Shown here one piece after another: positions 15,001 through 26,792 of a DNA stretch of 64,000 bases (positions are counted from its first letter, which is position 1; each line of letters opens with the position of its first letter). Both the position numbers and the translations under genes were made by a program. The stretch comes from Dryomyza anilis (taxonomy: Eukaryota; Arthropoda; Insecta; Diptera; Dryomyzidae). A model generated the notes under the pieces. The model did not search any database. It had not been told where the DNA came from and saw nothing but the letters and a program-made list of their open reading frames with translations. The stretch covers positions 38,037,544 to 38,101,543 of the forward strand of contig OX638131.1 in NCBI GenBank assembly GCA_951804985.1, given 5' to 3'.

Positions 15001-16843
15001 GGATTTCAAAATCGATTTTCAAAATATTTCTTTAATTGGCCATAACTCCTAAACGGAGCGTCCTAGAGGGTTGAAAGTAGGCGCTTTTTATAGACATTGA
15101 ATGCCTAATTTTTCACTGTAAATTTCATTTCATTCGATCGGTGGGATCTGGAATAATAAGGTTTCAAAATCGATTTTCAAAATATTTCTTTAATTGGCCA
15201 TAACTCCTAAACGGAGCGTTCTAGAGGGTTGAAAGTAGGCGCTTTTTATAGACATTGAATGCCTAATTTTTCACTGTAAATTTCATTTCATTCGATCAGT
15301 GGGATCTGGAATAATAAGGTTTTCAAAATCGATTTTCAAAATATTTCTTTAATTGGCCATAACTCCTAAACGGAGCGTTCTAGAGGGTTGAAAGTAGGCG
15401 CTTTTTATAGACATTGAATGCCTAATTTTTCACTTAATGCCAATATTTCTTTAATTGGCCATAACTCCTAAACGGAGCGTCCTAAAGGGTTGAAAGTAGG
15501 CGATTTTATAGACATTGAATGCCTAATTTTTCACTGTAAATTTCATTTAATTCGATCGGTGGGTTCTGGAATAATAAGGTTTTCAAAATCGATTTTCAAA
15601 ATATTTCTTTAATTGGCCATAACTCCTAAACGGAGCGTCCTAGAGGGTTGAAAGTAGGCGCTTTTTATAGACATTGAATGCCTAATTTTTCACTGTAAGT
15701 TTCATTTAATTCGATCGGTGGGATCTGGAATAATAAGATTTTCAAAATCGATTTTCAAAATATTTCTTTAATTGGCCATAACTCCTAAACGGAGCGTCCT
15801 AGAGGGTTGAAAGTAGGCGCTTTTTATAGACATTGAATGCCTAATTTTTCACTGTAAATTTCATTTAATTCGATCGGTGGGATCTGGAATAATAAGGATT
15901 TCAAAATCGATTTTCAAAATATTTCTTTAATTGGCCATAACTACTAAACGGAGCGTCCTAGAGGGTTGAAAGTAGGCGCTTTTTATAGACATTGAATGCC
16001 TAATTTTTCACTGTAAGTTTCATTTAATTCGATCGGTGGGATCTGGAATAATAAGGTTTTCAAAATCGATTTTCAAAATATTTCTTTAATTGGCCATAAC
16101 TCCTAAACGGAGCGTCCTAGAGGGTTGAAAGTAGGTGCTTTTTATAGACATTGAATGCCTAATTTTTCACTTAATGCCAATATTTCTTTAATTGGCCATA
16201 ACTCCTAAACGGAGCGTCCTAGAGGGTTGAAAGTAGGCGCTTTTTATAGACATTGAATGCCTAATTTTTCACTGTAAATTTCATTTAATTCGATCGGTGG
16301 GATCTGGAATAATAAGGATTTCAAAATCGATTTTCAAAATATTTCTTTAATTGGCCATAACTACTAAACGGAGCGTCCTAGAGGGTTGAAAGTAGGCGCT
16401 TTTTATAGACATTGAATGCCTAATTTTTCACTGTAAGTTTCATTTAATTCGATCGGTGGGATCTGGAATAATAAGGTTTTCAAAATCGATTTTCAAAATA
16501 TTTCTTTAATTGGCCATAACTCCTAAACGGAGCGTCCTAGAGGGTTGAAAGTAGGTGCTTTTTATAGACATTGAATGCCTAATTTTTCACTTAATGCCAA
16601 TATTTCTTTAATTGGCCATAACTCCTAAACGGAGCGTCCTAGAGGGTTGAAAGTAGGCGCTTTTTATAGACATTGAATGCCTAATTTTTCACTGTAAGTT
16701 TCATTTAATTCGATCGGTGGGATCTGGAATAATAAGGTTTTCAAAATCGATTTTCAAAATATTTCTTTAATTGGCCATAACTCCTAAACGGAGCGTCCTA
16801 GAGGGTTGAAAGTAGGTGCTTTTTATAGACATTGAATGCCTAA
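1..16843 (+). repeat. Modular satellite array, left block (102-bp and 159-bp units)
   Basis: The block is a continuous head-to-tail tandem array with every unit in the same orientation. Each unit has a 90-bp core that starts TTTCTTTAATTGGCCATAAC, contains CCTAAACGGAGCGTCC and GTAGGCGCTTTTTATAGAC, and ends CCTAATTTTTCAC. The core is followed either by a 12-bp linker TTAATGCCAATA, giving 102 bp (for example 69-170), or by a 69-bp linker that starts TGTAAATTTCATTTAATTCG and ends TTTTCAAAATA, giving 159 bp (for example 171-329). Short and long units are interspersed irregularly. Most differences are single-base alternatives at fixed sites: GACATTG/GATATTG, CTCC/CTAC, GGGATC/GGAATC/GGGTTC, AATTCG/CATTCG. 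Some units are truncated, for example near 1621-1630, 3240-3260 and 12330-12345. No open frame of note occurs. The array enters from outside the window. I do not recognise the satellite as a named family. Pericentromeric or other heterochromatic origin is an inference. Confidence 0.97.
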
Positions 16844-17596
16844 TTATACCCTACACTAAGAGTGAAAGGGTATATTCAGTTTGGTACGCCGTTTGTAACA
16901 CCCAGAAGAAAGCATCTCCGGTATGGAAAAGTATATATATTCTTGATCAGCATGACCTCCTGAGTCGATTTAGCGATGTCCGTCTGTCCGTCTGTCTGTC
17001 TGTCCGTCTGTCTGTCCGTCTGTCTGTCTGTCTGTCTGTTGAAATCCCTAAGACTTTTAAAATTGAAGAGCTAGATAAATGAAACTTATAACTTAGATTA
17101 CTAATATACCTACGCTGTATGTGCGAAAAAATTGGCGAGATCGGTCCATGGTGACCTATGATCCGACCACTTATGTTCAAATACCACATATAAAATGTAC
17201 ATATAAAGATCAATTTTTATGTATACGTGCTTAGGTAAACTTTGTTGGTCAAATATATATTGACATCATGCTCAAATACATGATAATAATGTTTTCCGGC
17301 GAAAAGACTTGTGGTTCACAAAAAAAAAATCGAAATTCGGTACACCTACCCATTTGTAAATATGGGTATCAAATGAATGGAAATTCTTCAGCGATTGAAT
17401 GTTTGTAGTTATTTTCAGGATTCGTATACCCTGGTGACCTATATATCACTTTGAATGGTAACCACACATATGTGTAGGGTATTTATAGTCGGCTTAGACC
17501 GACTATAATTTTGATAATCCTAACTATCATAATTACACCTACTTTAAAATTTCCCATGTGATCTAACCTTCCCAACTGGTTTTTTTTGTATTCTAG
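16844..17596 (+). mobile_element. mini-me/DINE-1-like non-autonomous Helitron (copy A) inserted in the satellite
   Basis: The 753-bp element interrupts the satellite sequence CCTAA|TTTTTCAC with no target duplication and no loss, as expected of Helitron-type insertion. It begins TTATACCCTACAC and ends CTAG, which fits the Helitron 3' consensus CTRR. With the one-base ambiguity it also fits a T|T target. Internal features in order are a (TA)-rich stretch at 16931-16941, a conserved core TTCTTGATCAGCATGACC, a (GTCY)n microsatellite (16977-17040), and the subterminal inverted repeat ATACCCTACAC (16846-16856) matched by GTGTAGGGTAT (17472-17482). Immediately after it is a hairpin, TATAGTCGG...CCGACTATA (17484-17507). 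This order matches the mini-me/DINE-1 (INE-1) group known from Diptera. It encodes no protein; the overlapping open frames of 88 codons on both strands at 16816-17213 are microsatellite artefacts. Confidence 0.9.
16977..17040 (+). repeat. (GTCY)n tetranucleotide microsatellite inside copy A
   Basis: About 16 tandem GTCC/GTCT units lie at the usual mini-me position, after the conserved core and the CGATTTAGCGAT box. The other copies in the window carry only about three to five units. Confidence 0.92.
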
Positions 17597-20500
17597 TTTT
17601 TCACTTAATGCCAATATTTCTTTAATTGGCCATAACTCCTAAACGGAGCGTCCTAGAGGGTTGAAAGTAGGCGCTTTTTATAGACATTGAATGCCTAATT
17701 TTTCACTGTAAATTTCATTTCATTCGATCAGTGGGATCTGGAATAATAAGGTTTTCAAAATCGATTTTCAAAATATTTCTTTAATTGGCCATAACTCCTA
17801 AACGGAGCGTTCTAGAGGGTTGAAAGTAGGCGCTTTTTATAGACATTGAATGCCTAATTTTTCACTTAATGCCAATATTTCTTTAATTGGCCATAACTCC
17901 TAAACGGAGCGTCCTAGAGGGTTGAAAGTAGGCGCTTTTTATAGACATTGAATGCCTAATTTTTCACTGTAAATTTCATTTCATTCGATCAGTGGGATCT
18001 GGAATAATAAGGTTTTCAAAATCGATTTTCAAAATATTTCTTTAATTGGCCATAACTCCTAAACGGAGCGTTCTAGAGGGTTGAAAGTAGGCGCTTTTTA
18101 TAGACATTGAATGCCTAATTTTTCACTTAATGCCAATATTTCTTTAATTGGCCATAACTCCTAAACGGAGCGTCCTAGAGGGTTGAAAGTAGGCGCTTTT
18201 TATAGACATTGAATACCTAATTTTTCACTGTAAGTTTCATTTAATTCGATCGGTGGGATCTGGAATAATAAGGTTTTCAAAATCGATTTTCAAAATATTT
18301 CTTTAATTGGCCATAACTCCTAAACGGAGCGTCCTAGAGGGTTGAAAGTAGGCGCTTTTTATAGACATTGAATGCCTAATTTTTCACTGTAAATTTCATT
18401 TAATTCGATCGGTGGGATCTGGAATAATAAGGTTTTCAAAATCGATTTTCAAAATATTTCTTTAATTGGCCATAACTACTAAACGGAGCGTCCTAGAGGG
18501 TTGAAAGTAGGCGCTTTTTATAGACATTGAATGCCTAATTTTTCACTTAATGCCAATATTTCTTTAATTGGCCATAACTCCTAAACGGAGCGTCGTAGAG
18601 GGTTGAAAGTAGGCGCTTTTTATAGACATTGAATGCCTAATTTTTCACTTAATGCCAATATTTCTTTAATTGGCCATAACTCCTAAACGGAGCGTTCTAG
18701 ATGGTTGAAAGTAGGCGCTTTTTATAGACATTGAATGCCTAATTTTTCACTTAATGCCAATATTTCTTTAATTGGCCATAACTCCTAAACGGAGCGTCCT
18801 AAAGGGTTGAAAGTAGGCGATTTTATAGACATTGAATGCCTAATTTTTCACTGTAAATTTCATTTAATTCGATCAGTGGGATCTGGAATAATAAGGTTTT
18901 CAAAATCGATTTTCAAAATATTTCTTTAATTGGCCATAACTCCTAAACGGAGCGTCCTAGAGGGTTGAAAGTAGGCGCTTTTTATAGACATTGAATGCCT
19001 AATTTTTCACTTAATGCCAATATTTCTTTAATTGGCCATAACTCCTAAACGGAGCGTCCTAGAGTGTTGAAAGTAGGCGCTTTTTATAGACATTGAATGC
19101 CTAATTTTTCACTGTAAATTTCATTTAATTCGATCAGTGGGATCTGGAATAATAAGGTTTTCAAAATCGATTTTCAAAATATTTCTTTAATTGGCCATAA
19201 CTCCTAAACGGAGCGTTCTAGAGGGTTGAAAGTAGGCGCTTTTTATAGACATTGAATGCCTAATTTTTCACTTAATGCCAATATTTCTTTAATTGGCCAT
19301 AACTCCTAAACGGAGCGTCCTAAAGGGTTGAAAGTAGGCGATTTTATAGACATTGAATGCCTAATTTTTCACTGTAAATTTCATTTAATTCGATCAGTGG
19401 GATCTGGAATAATAAGGTTTTCAAAATCGATTTTCAAAATATTTCTTTAATTGGCCATAACTCCTAAACGGAGCGTCCTAGAGGGTTGAAAGTAGACATT
19501 GAATGCCTAATTTTTCACTGTAAATTTCATTTCATTCGATCGGTGGGATCTGGAATAATAAGGTTTTCAAAATCGATTTTCAAAATATTTCTTTAATTGG
19601 CCATAACTCCTAAACGGAGCGTTCTAGAGGGTTGAAAGTAGGCGCTTTTTATAGACATTGAATGTCTAATTTTTCACGTAATGCCAATATTTCTTTAATT
19701 GGCCATAACTCCTAAACGGAGCGTCCTAGAGGGTTGAAAGTAGGCGCTTTTTATAGACATTGAATGCCTAATTTTTCACTGTAAATTTCATTTAATTCGA
19801 TCGGTGGGATCTGGAATAATAAGGTTTTCAAAATCGATTTTCAAAATATTTCTTTAATTGGCCATAACTCCTAAACGGAGCGTTCTAGAGGGTTGAAAGT
19901 AGGCGCTTTTTATAGACATTGAATGCCTAATTTTTCACTGTAAATTTCATTTAATTCGATCGGTAGGATCTGGAATAATAAGGTTTTCAAAATCGATTTT
20001 CAAAATATTTCTTTAATTGGCCATAACTCCTAAACGGAGCGTTCTAGAGGGTTGAAAGTAGGCGCTTTTTATAGACATTGAATGCCTAATTTTTCACTGT
20101 AAATTTCATTTAATTCGCTCGGTAGGATCTGGAATAATAAGGTTTTCAAAATCGATTTTCAAAATATTTCTTTAATTGGCCATAACTCCTAAACGGAGCG
20201 TCCTAGAGGGTTGAAAGCCTAATAGACATTGCTTTTTATAGACATTGAATGCCTAATTTTTCACTTAATGCCAATATTTCTTTAATTGGCCATAACTCCT
20301 AAACGGAGCGTCCTAGAGGGTTGAAAGTAGGTGCTTTTTATAGAAATTGAATGCCTAATTTTTCACTTAATGCCAATATTTCTTTAATTGGCCATAACTC
20401 CTAAACGGAGCGTTCTAGATGGTTGAAAGTAGGCGCTTTTTATAGACATTGAATGCCTAATTTTTCACTTAATGCCAATATTTCTTTAATTGGCCATAAC

Positions 20501-23500
20501 TCCTAAACGGAGCGTCCTAGAGGGTTGAAAGTAGGCGCTTTTTATAGACATTGAATGCCTAATTTTTCACTGTAAATTTCATTTCATTCGATCAGTGGGA
20601 TCTGGAATAATAAGGTTTTCAAAATCGATTTTCAAAATATTTCTTTAATTGGCCATAACTCCTAAACGGAGCGTTCTAGAGGGTTGAAAGTAGGCGCTTT
20701 TATAGACATTGAATGCCTAATTTTTCACTGTAAATTTCATTTAATTCGATCGGTGGGTTCTGGAATAATAAGGTTTTCAAAATCGATTTTCAAAATATTT
20801 CTTTAATTGGCCATAACTCTTAAACGGAGCGTTCTAGAGGGTTGAAAGTAGGCGCTTTTTATAGACATTGAATGCCTAATTTTTCACTTAATGCCAATAT
20901 TTCTTTAATTGGCCATAACTCCTAAACGGAGCGTCTTAGAGGGTTGAAAGTAGGCGCTTTTATAGACATTGAATGCCTAATTTTTCACTGTAAATTTCAT
21001 TTAATTCGATCGGTGGGTTCTGGAATAATAAGGTTTTCAAAATCGATTTTCAAAATATTTCTTTAATTGGCCATAACTCCTAAACGGAGCGTCCTAGAGG
21101 GTTGAAAGTAGGCGCTTTTTATAGACATTGAATGCCTAATTTGTCACTGTAAATTTCATTTAATTCGATCGGTGGGTTCTGGAATAATAAGGTTTTCAAA
21201 ATCGATTTTCAAAATATTTCTTTAGTTGGTCATAACTACTAAACGGAGCGTCCTAGAGGGTTGAAAGTAGGCGCTTTTTATAGACATTGAATGCCTAATT
21301 TTTCACTGTAAATTTCATTTCATTCGATCGGTGGGATCTGGAATAATAAGGTTTTCAAAATCGATTTTCAAAATATTTCTATAATTGGCCATAACTCCTA
21401 AACGGAGCGTCCTAGAGGGTTGAAAGTAGGCGCTTTTTATAGACATTGAATGCCTAATTTTTCACTGTAAATTTCATTTAATTCGATCGGTGGGATCTGG
21501 AATAATAAGGTTTTCAAAATCGATTTTCAAAATATTTCTTTAATTGGCCATAACTACTAAACGGAGCGTCCTAGAGGGTTGAAAGTAGGCGCTTTTTTAT
21601 AGACATTGAATGCCTAATTTTTCACTGTAAATTTCATTTAATTCGATCGGTGGGATCTGGAATAATAAGGTTTTCAAAATCGATTTTCAAAATATTTCTT
21701 TAATTGGCCATAACTACTAAACGGAGCGTCCTAGAGGGTTGAAAGTAGGCGCTTTTTATAGACATTGAATGCCTAATTTTTCACTTAATGCCAATATTTC
21801 TTTAATTGGCCATAACTCCTAAACGGAGCGTTCTAGATGGTTGAAAGTAGGCGCTTTTTATAGACATTGAATGCCTAATTTTTCACTTAATGCCAATATT
21901 TCTTTAATTGGCCATAACTCCTAAACGGAGCGTCCTAGAGGGTTGAAAGTAGGCGCTTTTTATAGACATTGAATGCCTAATTTTTCACTGTAAATTTCAT
22001 TTCATTCGATCAGTGGGATCTGGAATAATAAGGTTTTCAAAATCGATTTTCAAAATATTTCTTTAATTGGCCATAACTCCTAAACGAAGCGTTCTAGAGG
22101 GTTGAAAGTAGGCGCTTTTTATAGACATTGAATGCCTAATTTTTCACTTAATGCCAATATTTCTTTAATTGGCCATAACTCCTAAACGGAGCGTCTTAGA
22201 GGGTTGAAAGTAGGCGCTTTTATAGACATTGAATGCCTAATTTTTCACTGTAAATTTCATTTAATTCGATCGGTGGGTTCTGGAATAATAAGGTTTTCAA
22301 AATCGATTTTCAAAATATTTCTTTAATTGGCCATAACTCCTAAACGGAGCGTCCTAGAGGGTTGAAAGTAGGCGCTTTTTATAGACATTGAATGCCTAAT
22401 TTGTCACTGTAAATTTCATTTAATTCGATCGGTGGGTTCTGGAATAATAAGGTTTTCAAAATCGATTTTCAAAATATTTCTTTAGTTGGTCATAACTACT
22501 AAACGGAGCGTCCTAGAGGGTTGAAAGTAGGCGCTTTTTATAGACATTGAATGCCTAATTTTTCACTGTAAATTTCATTTCATTCGATCGGTGGGATCTG
22601 GAATAATAAGGTTTTCAAAATCGATTTTCAAAATATTTCTTTAATTGGCCATAACTCCTAAACGGAGCGTCCTAGAGGGTTGAAAGTAGGCGCTTTTTAT
22701 AGACATTGAATGACTAATTTTTCACTGTAAATTTCATTTAATTCGATCGGTGGGATCTGGAATAATAAGGTTTTCAAAATCGATTTTCAAAATATTTCTA
22801 TAATTGGCCATAACTCCTAAACGGAGCGTCCTAGAGGGTTGAAAGTAGGCGCTTTTTATAGACATTGAATGCCTAATTTTTCACTGTAAATTTCATTTAA
22901 TTCGATCGGTGGGATCTGGAATAATAAGGTTTTCAAAATCGATTTTCAAAATATTTCTTTAATTGGCCATAACTACTAAACGGAGCGTCCTAGAGGGTTG
23001 AAAGTAGGCGCTTTTTATAGACATTGAATGCCTAATTTTTCACTTAATGCCAATATTTCTTTAATTGGCCATAACTCCTAAACGGAGCGTTCTAGATGGT
23101 TGAAAGTAGGCGCTTTTTATAGACATTGAATGCCTAATTTTTCACTTAATGCCAATATTTCTTTAATTGGCCATAACTCCTAAACGGAGCGTCCTAGAGG
23201 GTTGAAAGTAGGCGCTTTTTATAGACATTGAATGCCTAATTTTTCACTGTAAATTTCATTTCATTCGATCAGTGGGATCTGGAATAATAAGGTTTTCAAA
23301 ATCGATTTTCAAAATATTTCTTTAATTGGCCATAACTCCTAAACGAAGCGTTCTAGAGGGTTGAAAGTAGGCGCTTTTTATAGACATTGAATGCCTAATT
23401 TTTCACTTAATGCCAATATTTCTTTAATTGGCCATAACTCCTAAACGGAGCGTCCTAAAGGGTTGAAAGTAGGCGATTTTATAGACATTGAATGCCTAAT

Positions 23501-25594
23501 TTTTCACTGTAAATTTCATTTAATTCGATCAGTGGGATCTGGAATAATAAGGTTTTCAAAATCGATTTTCAAAATATTTCTTTAATTGGCCATAACTCCT
23601 AAACGGAGCGTTCTAGAGGGTTGAAAGTAGGCGCTTTTTATAGACATTGAATGCCTAATTTTTCACTGTAAATTTCATTTAATTCGATCGGTGGGTTCTG
23701 GAATAATAAGGTTTTCAAAATCGATTTTCAAAATATTTCTTTAGTTGGTCATAACTACTAAACGGAGCGTCCTAGAGGGTTGAAAGTAGGCGCTTTTTAT
23801 AGACATTGAATGCCTAATTTTTCACTGTAAATTTCATTTCATTCGATCGGTGGGATCTGGAATAATAAGGTTTTCAAAATCGATTTTCAAAATATTTCTT
23901 TAATTGGCCATAACTCCTAAACGGAGCGTCCTAGAGGGTTGAAAGTAGGCGCTTTTTATAGACATTGAATGACTAATTTTTCACTGTAAATTTCATTTAA
24001 TTCGATCGGTGGGATCTGGAATAATAAGGTTTTCAAAATCGATTTTCAAAATATTTCTTTAATTGGCCATAACTCCTAAACGGAGCGTCCTAGAGGGTTG
24101 AAAGTAGGCGCTTTTTATAGACATTGAATGCCTAATTTTTCACTGTAAATTTCATTTCATTCGATCGGTGGGATCTGGAATAATAAGGTTTTCAAAATCG
24201 ATTTTCAAAATATTTCTTTAATTGGCCATAACTACTAAACGGAGCGTCCTAGAGGGTTGAAAGTAGGCGCTTTTTATAGACATTGAATGCCTAATTTTTC
24301 ACTGTAAATTTCATTTAATTCGATCGGTGGGATCTGGAATAATAAGGTTTTCAAAATCGATTTTCAAAATATTTCTTTAATTGGCCATAACTACTAAACG
24401 GAGCGTCCTAGAGGGTTGAAAGTAGGCGCTTTTTATAGACATTGAATGCCTAATTTTTCACTTAATGCCAATATTTCTTTAATTGGCCATAACTCCTAAA
24501 CGGAGCGTTCTAGATGGTTGAAAGTAGGCGCTTTTTATAGACATTGAATGCCTAATTTTTCACTTAATGCCAATATTTCTTTAATTGGCCATAACTCCTA
24601 AACGGAGCGTCCTAGAGGGTTGAAAGTAGGCGCTTTTTATAGACATTGAATGCCTAATTTTTCACTTAATGCCAATATTTCTTTAATTGGCCATAACTCC
24701 TAAACGGAGCGTCCTAAAGGGTTGAAAGTAGGCGATTTTATAGACATTGAATGCCTAATTTTTCACTGTAAATTTCATTTAATTCGATCAGTGGGATCTG
24801 GAATAATAAGGTTTTCAAAATCGATTTTCAAAATATTTCTTTAATTGGCCATAACTCCTAAACGGAGCGTCCTAGAGGGTTGAAAGTAGACATTGAATGC
24901 CTAATTTTTCACTGTAAATTTCATTTCATTCGATCGGTGGGATCTGGAATAATAAGGTTTTCAAAATCGATTTTCAAAATAGTCTTTAATTGGCCATAAC
25001 TCCTAAACGGAGCGTTCTAGAGGGTTGAAAGTAGGCGCTTTTTAAAGACATTGAATGCCTAATTTTTCACTGCAAATTTCATTTAATTCGATCGGTGGGT
25101 TCTGGAATAATAAGGATTTCAAAATCGACTTTCAAAATATTTCTTTAATTGGCCATAACTCCTAAACGGAGCGTCCTAGAGGGTTGAAAGTAGGCGCTTT
25201 TTATAGACATTGAATGCCTAATTTTTCACTGCAAATTTCATTTAATTCGATCGGTGGGTTCTGGAATAATAAGGATTTCAAAATCGACTTTCAAAATATT
25301 TCTTTAATTGGCCATAACTCCTAAACGGAGCGTCCAAGAGGGTTGAAAGTAGGCGCTTTTTATTTCATTTAATTCGATCGGTGGGTTCTGGAATAATAAG
25401 GTTTTCAAAATCGATTTTCAAAATATTTTTTTAATTGGCCATAACTCCTAAACGGAGCGTCCTAGAGGGTTGAAAGTAGGCGCTTTTTATAGACATTGAA
25501 TGCCTAATTTTTCACTTAAATTTTCAAAATCGATTTTCAAAATCGATTTTCAAAATATTTCTTTAATTGGCCATAACTCCTAAACGGAGCGTCC
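17597..25594 (+). repeat. Modular satellite array, right block
   Basis: The same 102/159-bp two-linker satellite resumes directly after the Helitron, in the same orientation. This block is enriched in variants that are rare or absent in the first 15 kb: GATCAGTGGG in place of GATCGGTGGG, CGTTCTAG in place of CGTCCTAG, and CGTCCTAAAG with the one-base-shorter GGCGATTTTATAG. Three copies of a roughly 1260-bp higher-order unit run from about 20931 to 24710. The last units are scrambled: linker fragments at 25520-25560 repeat AAAATCGATTTTC. The array stops abruptly at 25594, at a SINE. Confidence 0.97.
20931..24710 (+). repeat. Higher-order repeat of about 1260 bp, three copies
   Basis: Diagnostic variants recur at a fixed spacing. 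TTTAGTTGGT starts at 21221, 22481 and 23740. GCGTCTTAGA is at 20931 and 22191. TAAACGAAGC is at 22081 and 23340. TGACTAATTT is at 22711 and 23970. The period of 1259-1260 bp equals six 159-bp plus three 102-bp units, which is three times the 420-bp block seen at 16131-16551. The third copy differs in some variants, so conversion or unequal exchange continued after amplification. Confidence 0.85.
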
Positions 25595-25900
25595 ACTGCG
25601 AGCCGAAAGGTCCCCGGTTCAAGCCTGGACTGGTGCTTGGACTGGGGCTTGGACTGGGGCTTGTTGTTAACATCTTTTCATAGAAACATTTTTCTATACC
25701 GCGCTACCTATCGGCAGTAAATGGCAAACCTCCGAGAGTTAAAAATTGCCTATGAAAAGCTCTCACCCGCCGTTCGGATTCGACAATAAACTGTAGGTCC
25801 CACCACTTTGAGTACAAATATAACACGCACAGCTCAAAATGGTGAGAGAGCTCGGCCTAAGTTCTTATAGAACTGTAGTGCCAAACTATTATTGTTATTA
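25595..25900 (+). mobile_element. tRNA-derived SINE, copy 1, 5'-truncated at the satellite edge
   Basis: The element lacks the first part of the tRNA-like head and starts within ACTGCGAGCCGAAAGG, directly after satellite sequence. The B-box-like GGTTCAAGCCTGG is present. The segment after it is expanded to three copies of TTGGACTGGGGC-type sequence. The body carries the family landmarks GCGCTACC, CTCACCCGCCGTTCGGATTCG, GTAGGTCCCACCACTTTGAG and GGTGAGAGAGCTCGGCC, and ends TGCCAAACTATTATTG in a (TTA)-type tail. Confidence 0.9.
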
Positions 25901-26792
25901 CATCAATGACATAGGACAAAAATTATAATAAAGTTGGATAGATTGATTCATTAGCTAAAAATGTTCCATGAGCTGTAAAGATCTACAATATTTAGTTTCC
26001 ACGAAACAAATACAAATGAGACACAACATCAAACCTGCTTCTGAAAATAGGCTGGACTTTTCCCGCGAATGTACATTTTTGCTGATATCTTTCAATATAA
26101 AACTGTTCGTGCTGTTTTATTCCGGTCCCGCGAAATTGTTTGAACATTATTCAAATTATTCACATTTTATCTATGTTTTGCAATAACTTCTTAAATCATG
26201 GTCAAGTCTCAAGTCTTTTTATATTAAATGAATGGACTATTTTGTAAAACTCATAGAACAAAAAGTTTCATAAATTGTATTTTCGCGGAATCTACTTTCA
26301 CCAAATGCTTATGTGTCAACTTTACCCCACGAGACTTAGTCTAATATTATTGGCATACAAATGCGAATTGAATGGAAAAATAAAATAAAAATCAGCACGA
26401 TATGATAAGTGAACCCCTTACTACATAAAACTCACAACAAAATATATAAATAATCAAAACTTTAATGGCAAGTACAAGTTTACTGCGTTATCAATATCTA
26501 ACTTTTGGAGTCAAAAAACACATTTTATTACATAAAAAACTGAAGTTTCAGCACAAAATGGATTTCTCTTCTTTGGTAAGAGTGGCATCTAATGTTACGT
26601 GTACATTATCAATTTGAAGTTGATCTGACATCCCATTCGCGTTTTAAAGCAAAAATTGACTTTGCCCCGATGTCAACTTATTCCCGGTCTTCCCTACTTA
26701 TTTCACAATATTTCTTAAAAATCTTGCGATTAGCAATATTTGGATTTCAGGAACATAACAAATTAATTTGCTAGTTTGCCCCAACCCAAAGT
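25901..26792. other. AT-rich spacer between two inverted SINE copies
   Basis: This segment is enclosed by SINE copy 1 (plus) and copy 2 (minus). It has short open frames of 60-72 codons with no recognisable domain, which I regard as chance. It carries TTTACCCCA- and TTGCCCCA-type phrases (26320-26335, 26770-26780) that recur elsewhere in the window (27830, 51410, 51600, 51770, 51960). Confidence 0.6.

Noticed and set aside
16816..17213. Two 88-codon frames in the satellite-borne element
   Set aside because: Open only because of the (GTCY)n tract; they cross the element boundary into satellite.
1..25594. CRISPR array or CENP-B-box satellite
   Set aside because: Units are contiguous without unique spacers, in a eukaryotic setting. 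The nearest match to a CENP-B box, AATTCGATCGGTGGGAT, lacks the required A and CGGG positions.
1..25594. Known 1.688-type fly satellite
   Set aside because: Shares the AT-rich style and CCATAACTCC-like phrase, but unit lengths (102/159) and the rest of the sequence do not match what I know of that family. Only a database search could exclude distant relation.
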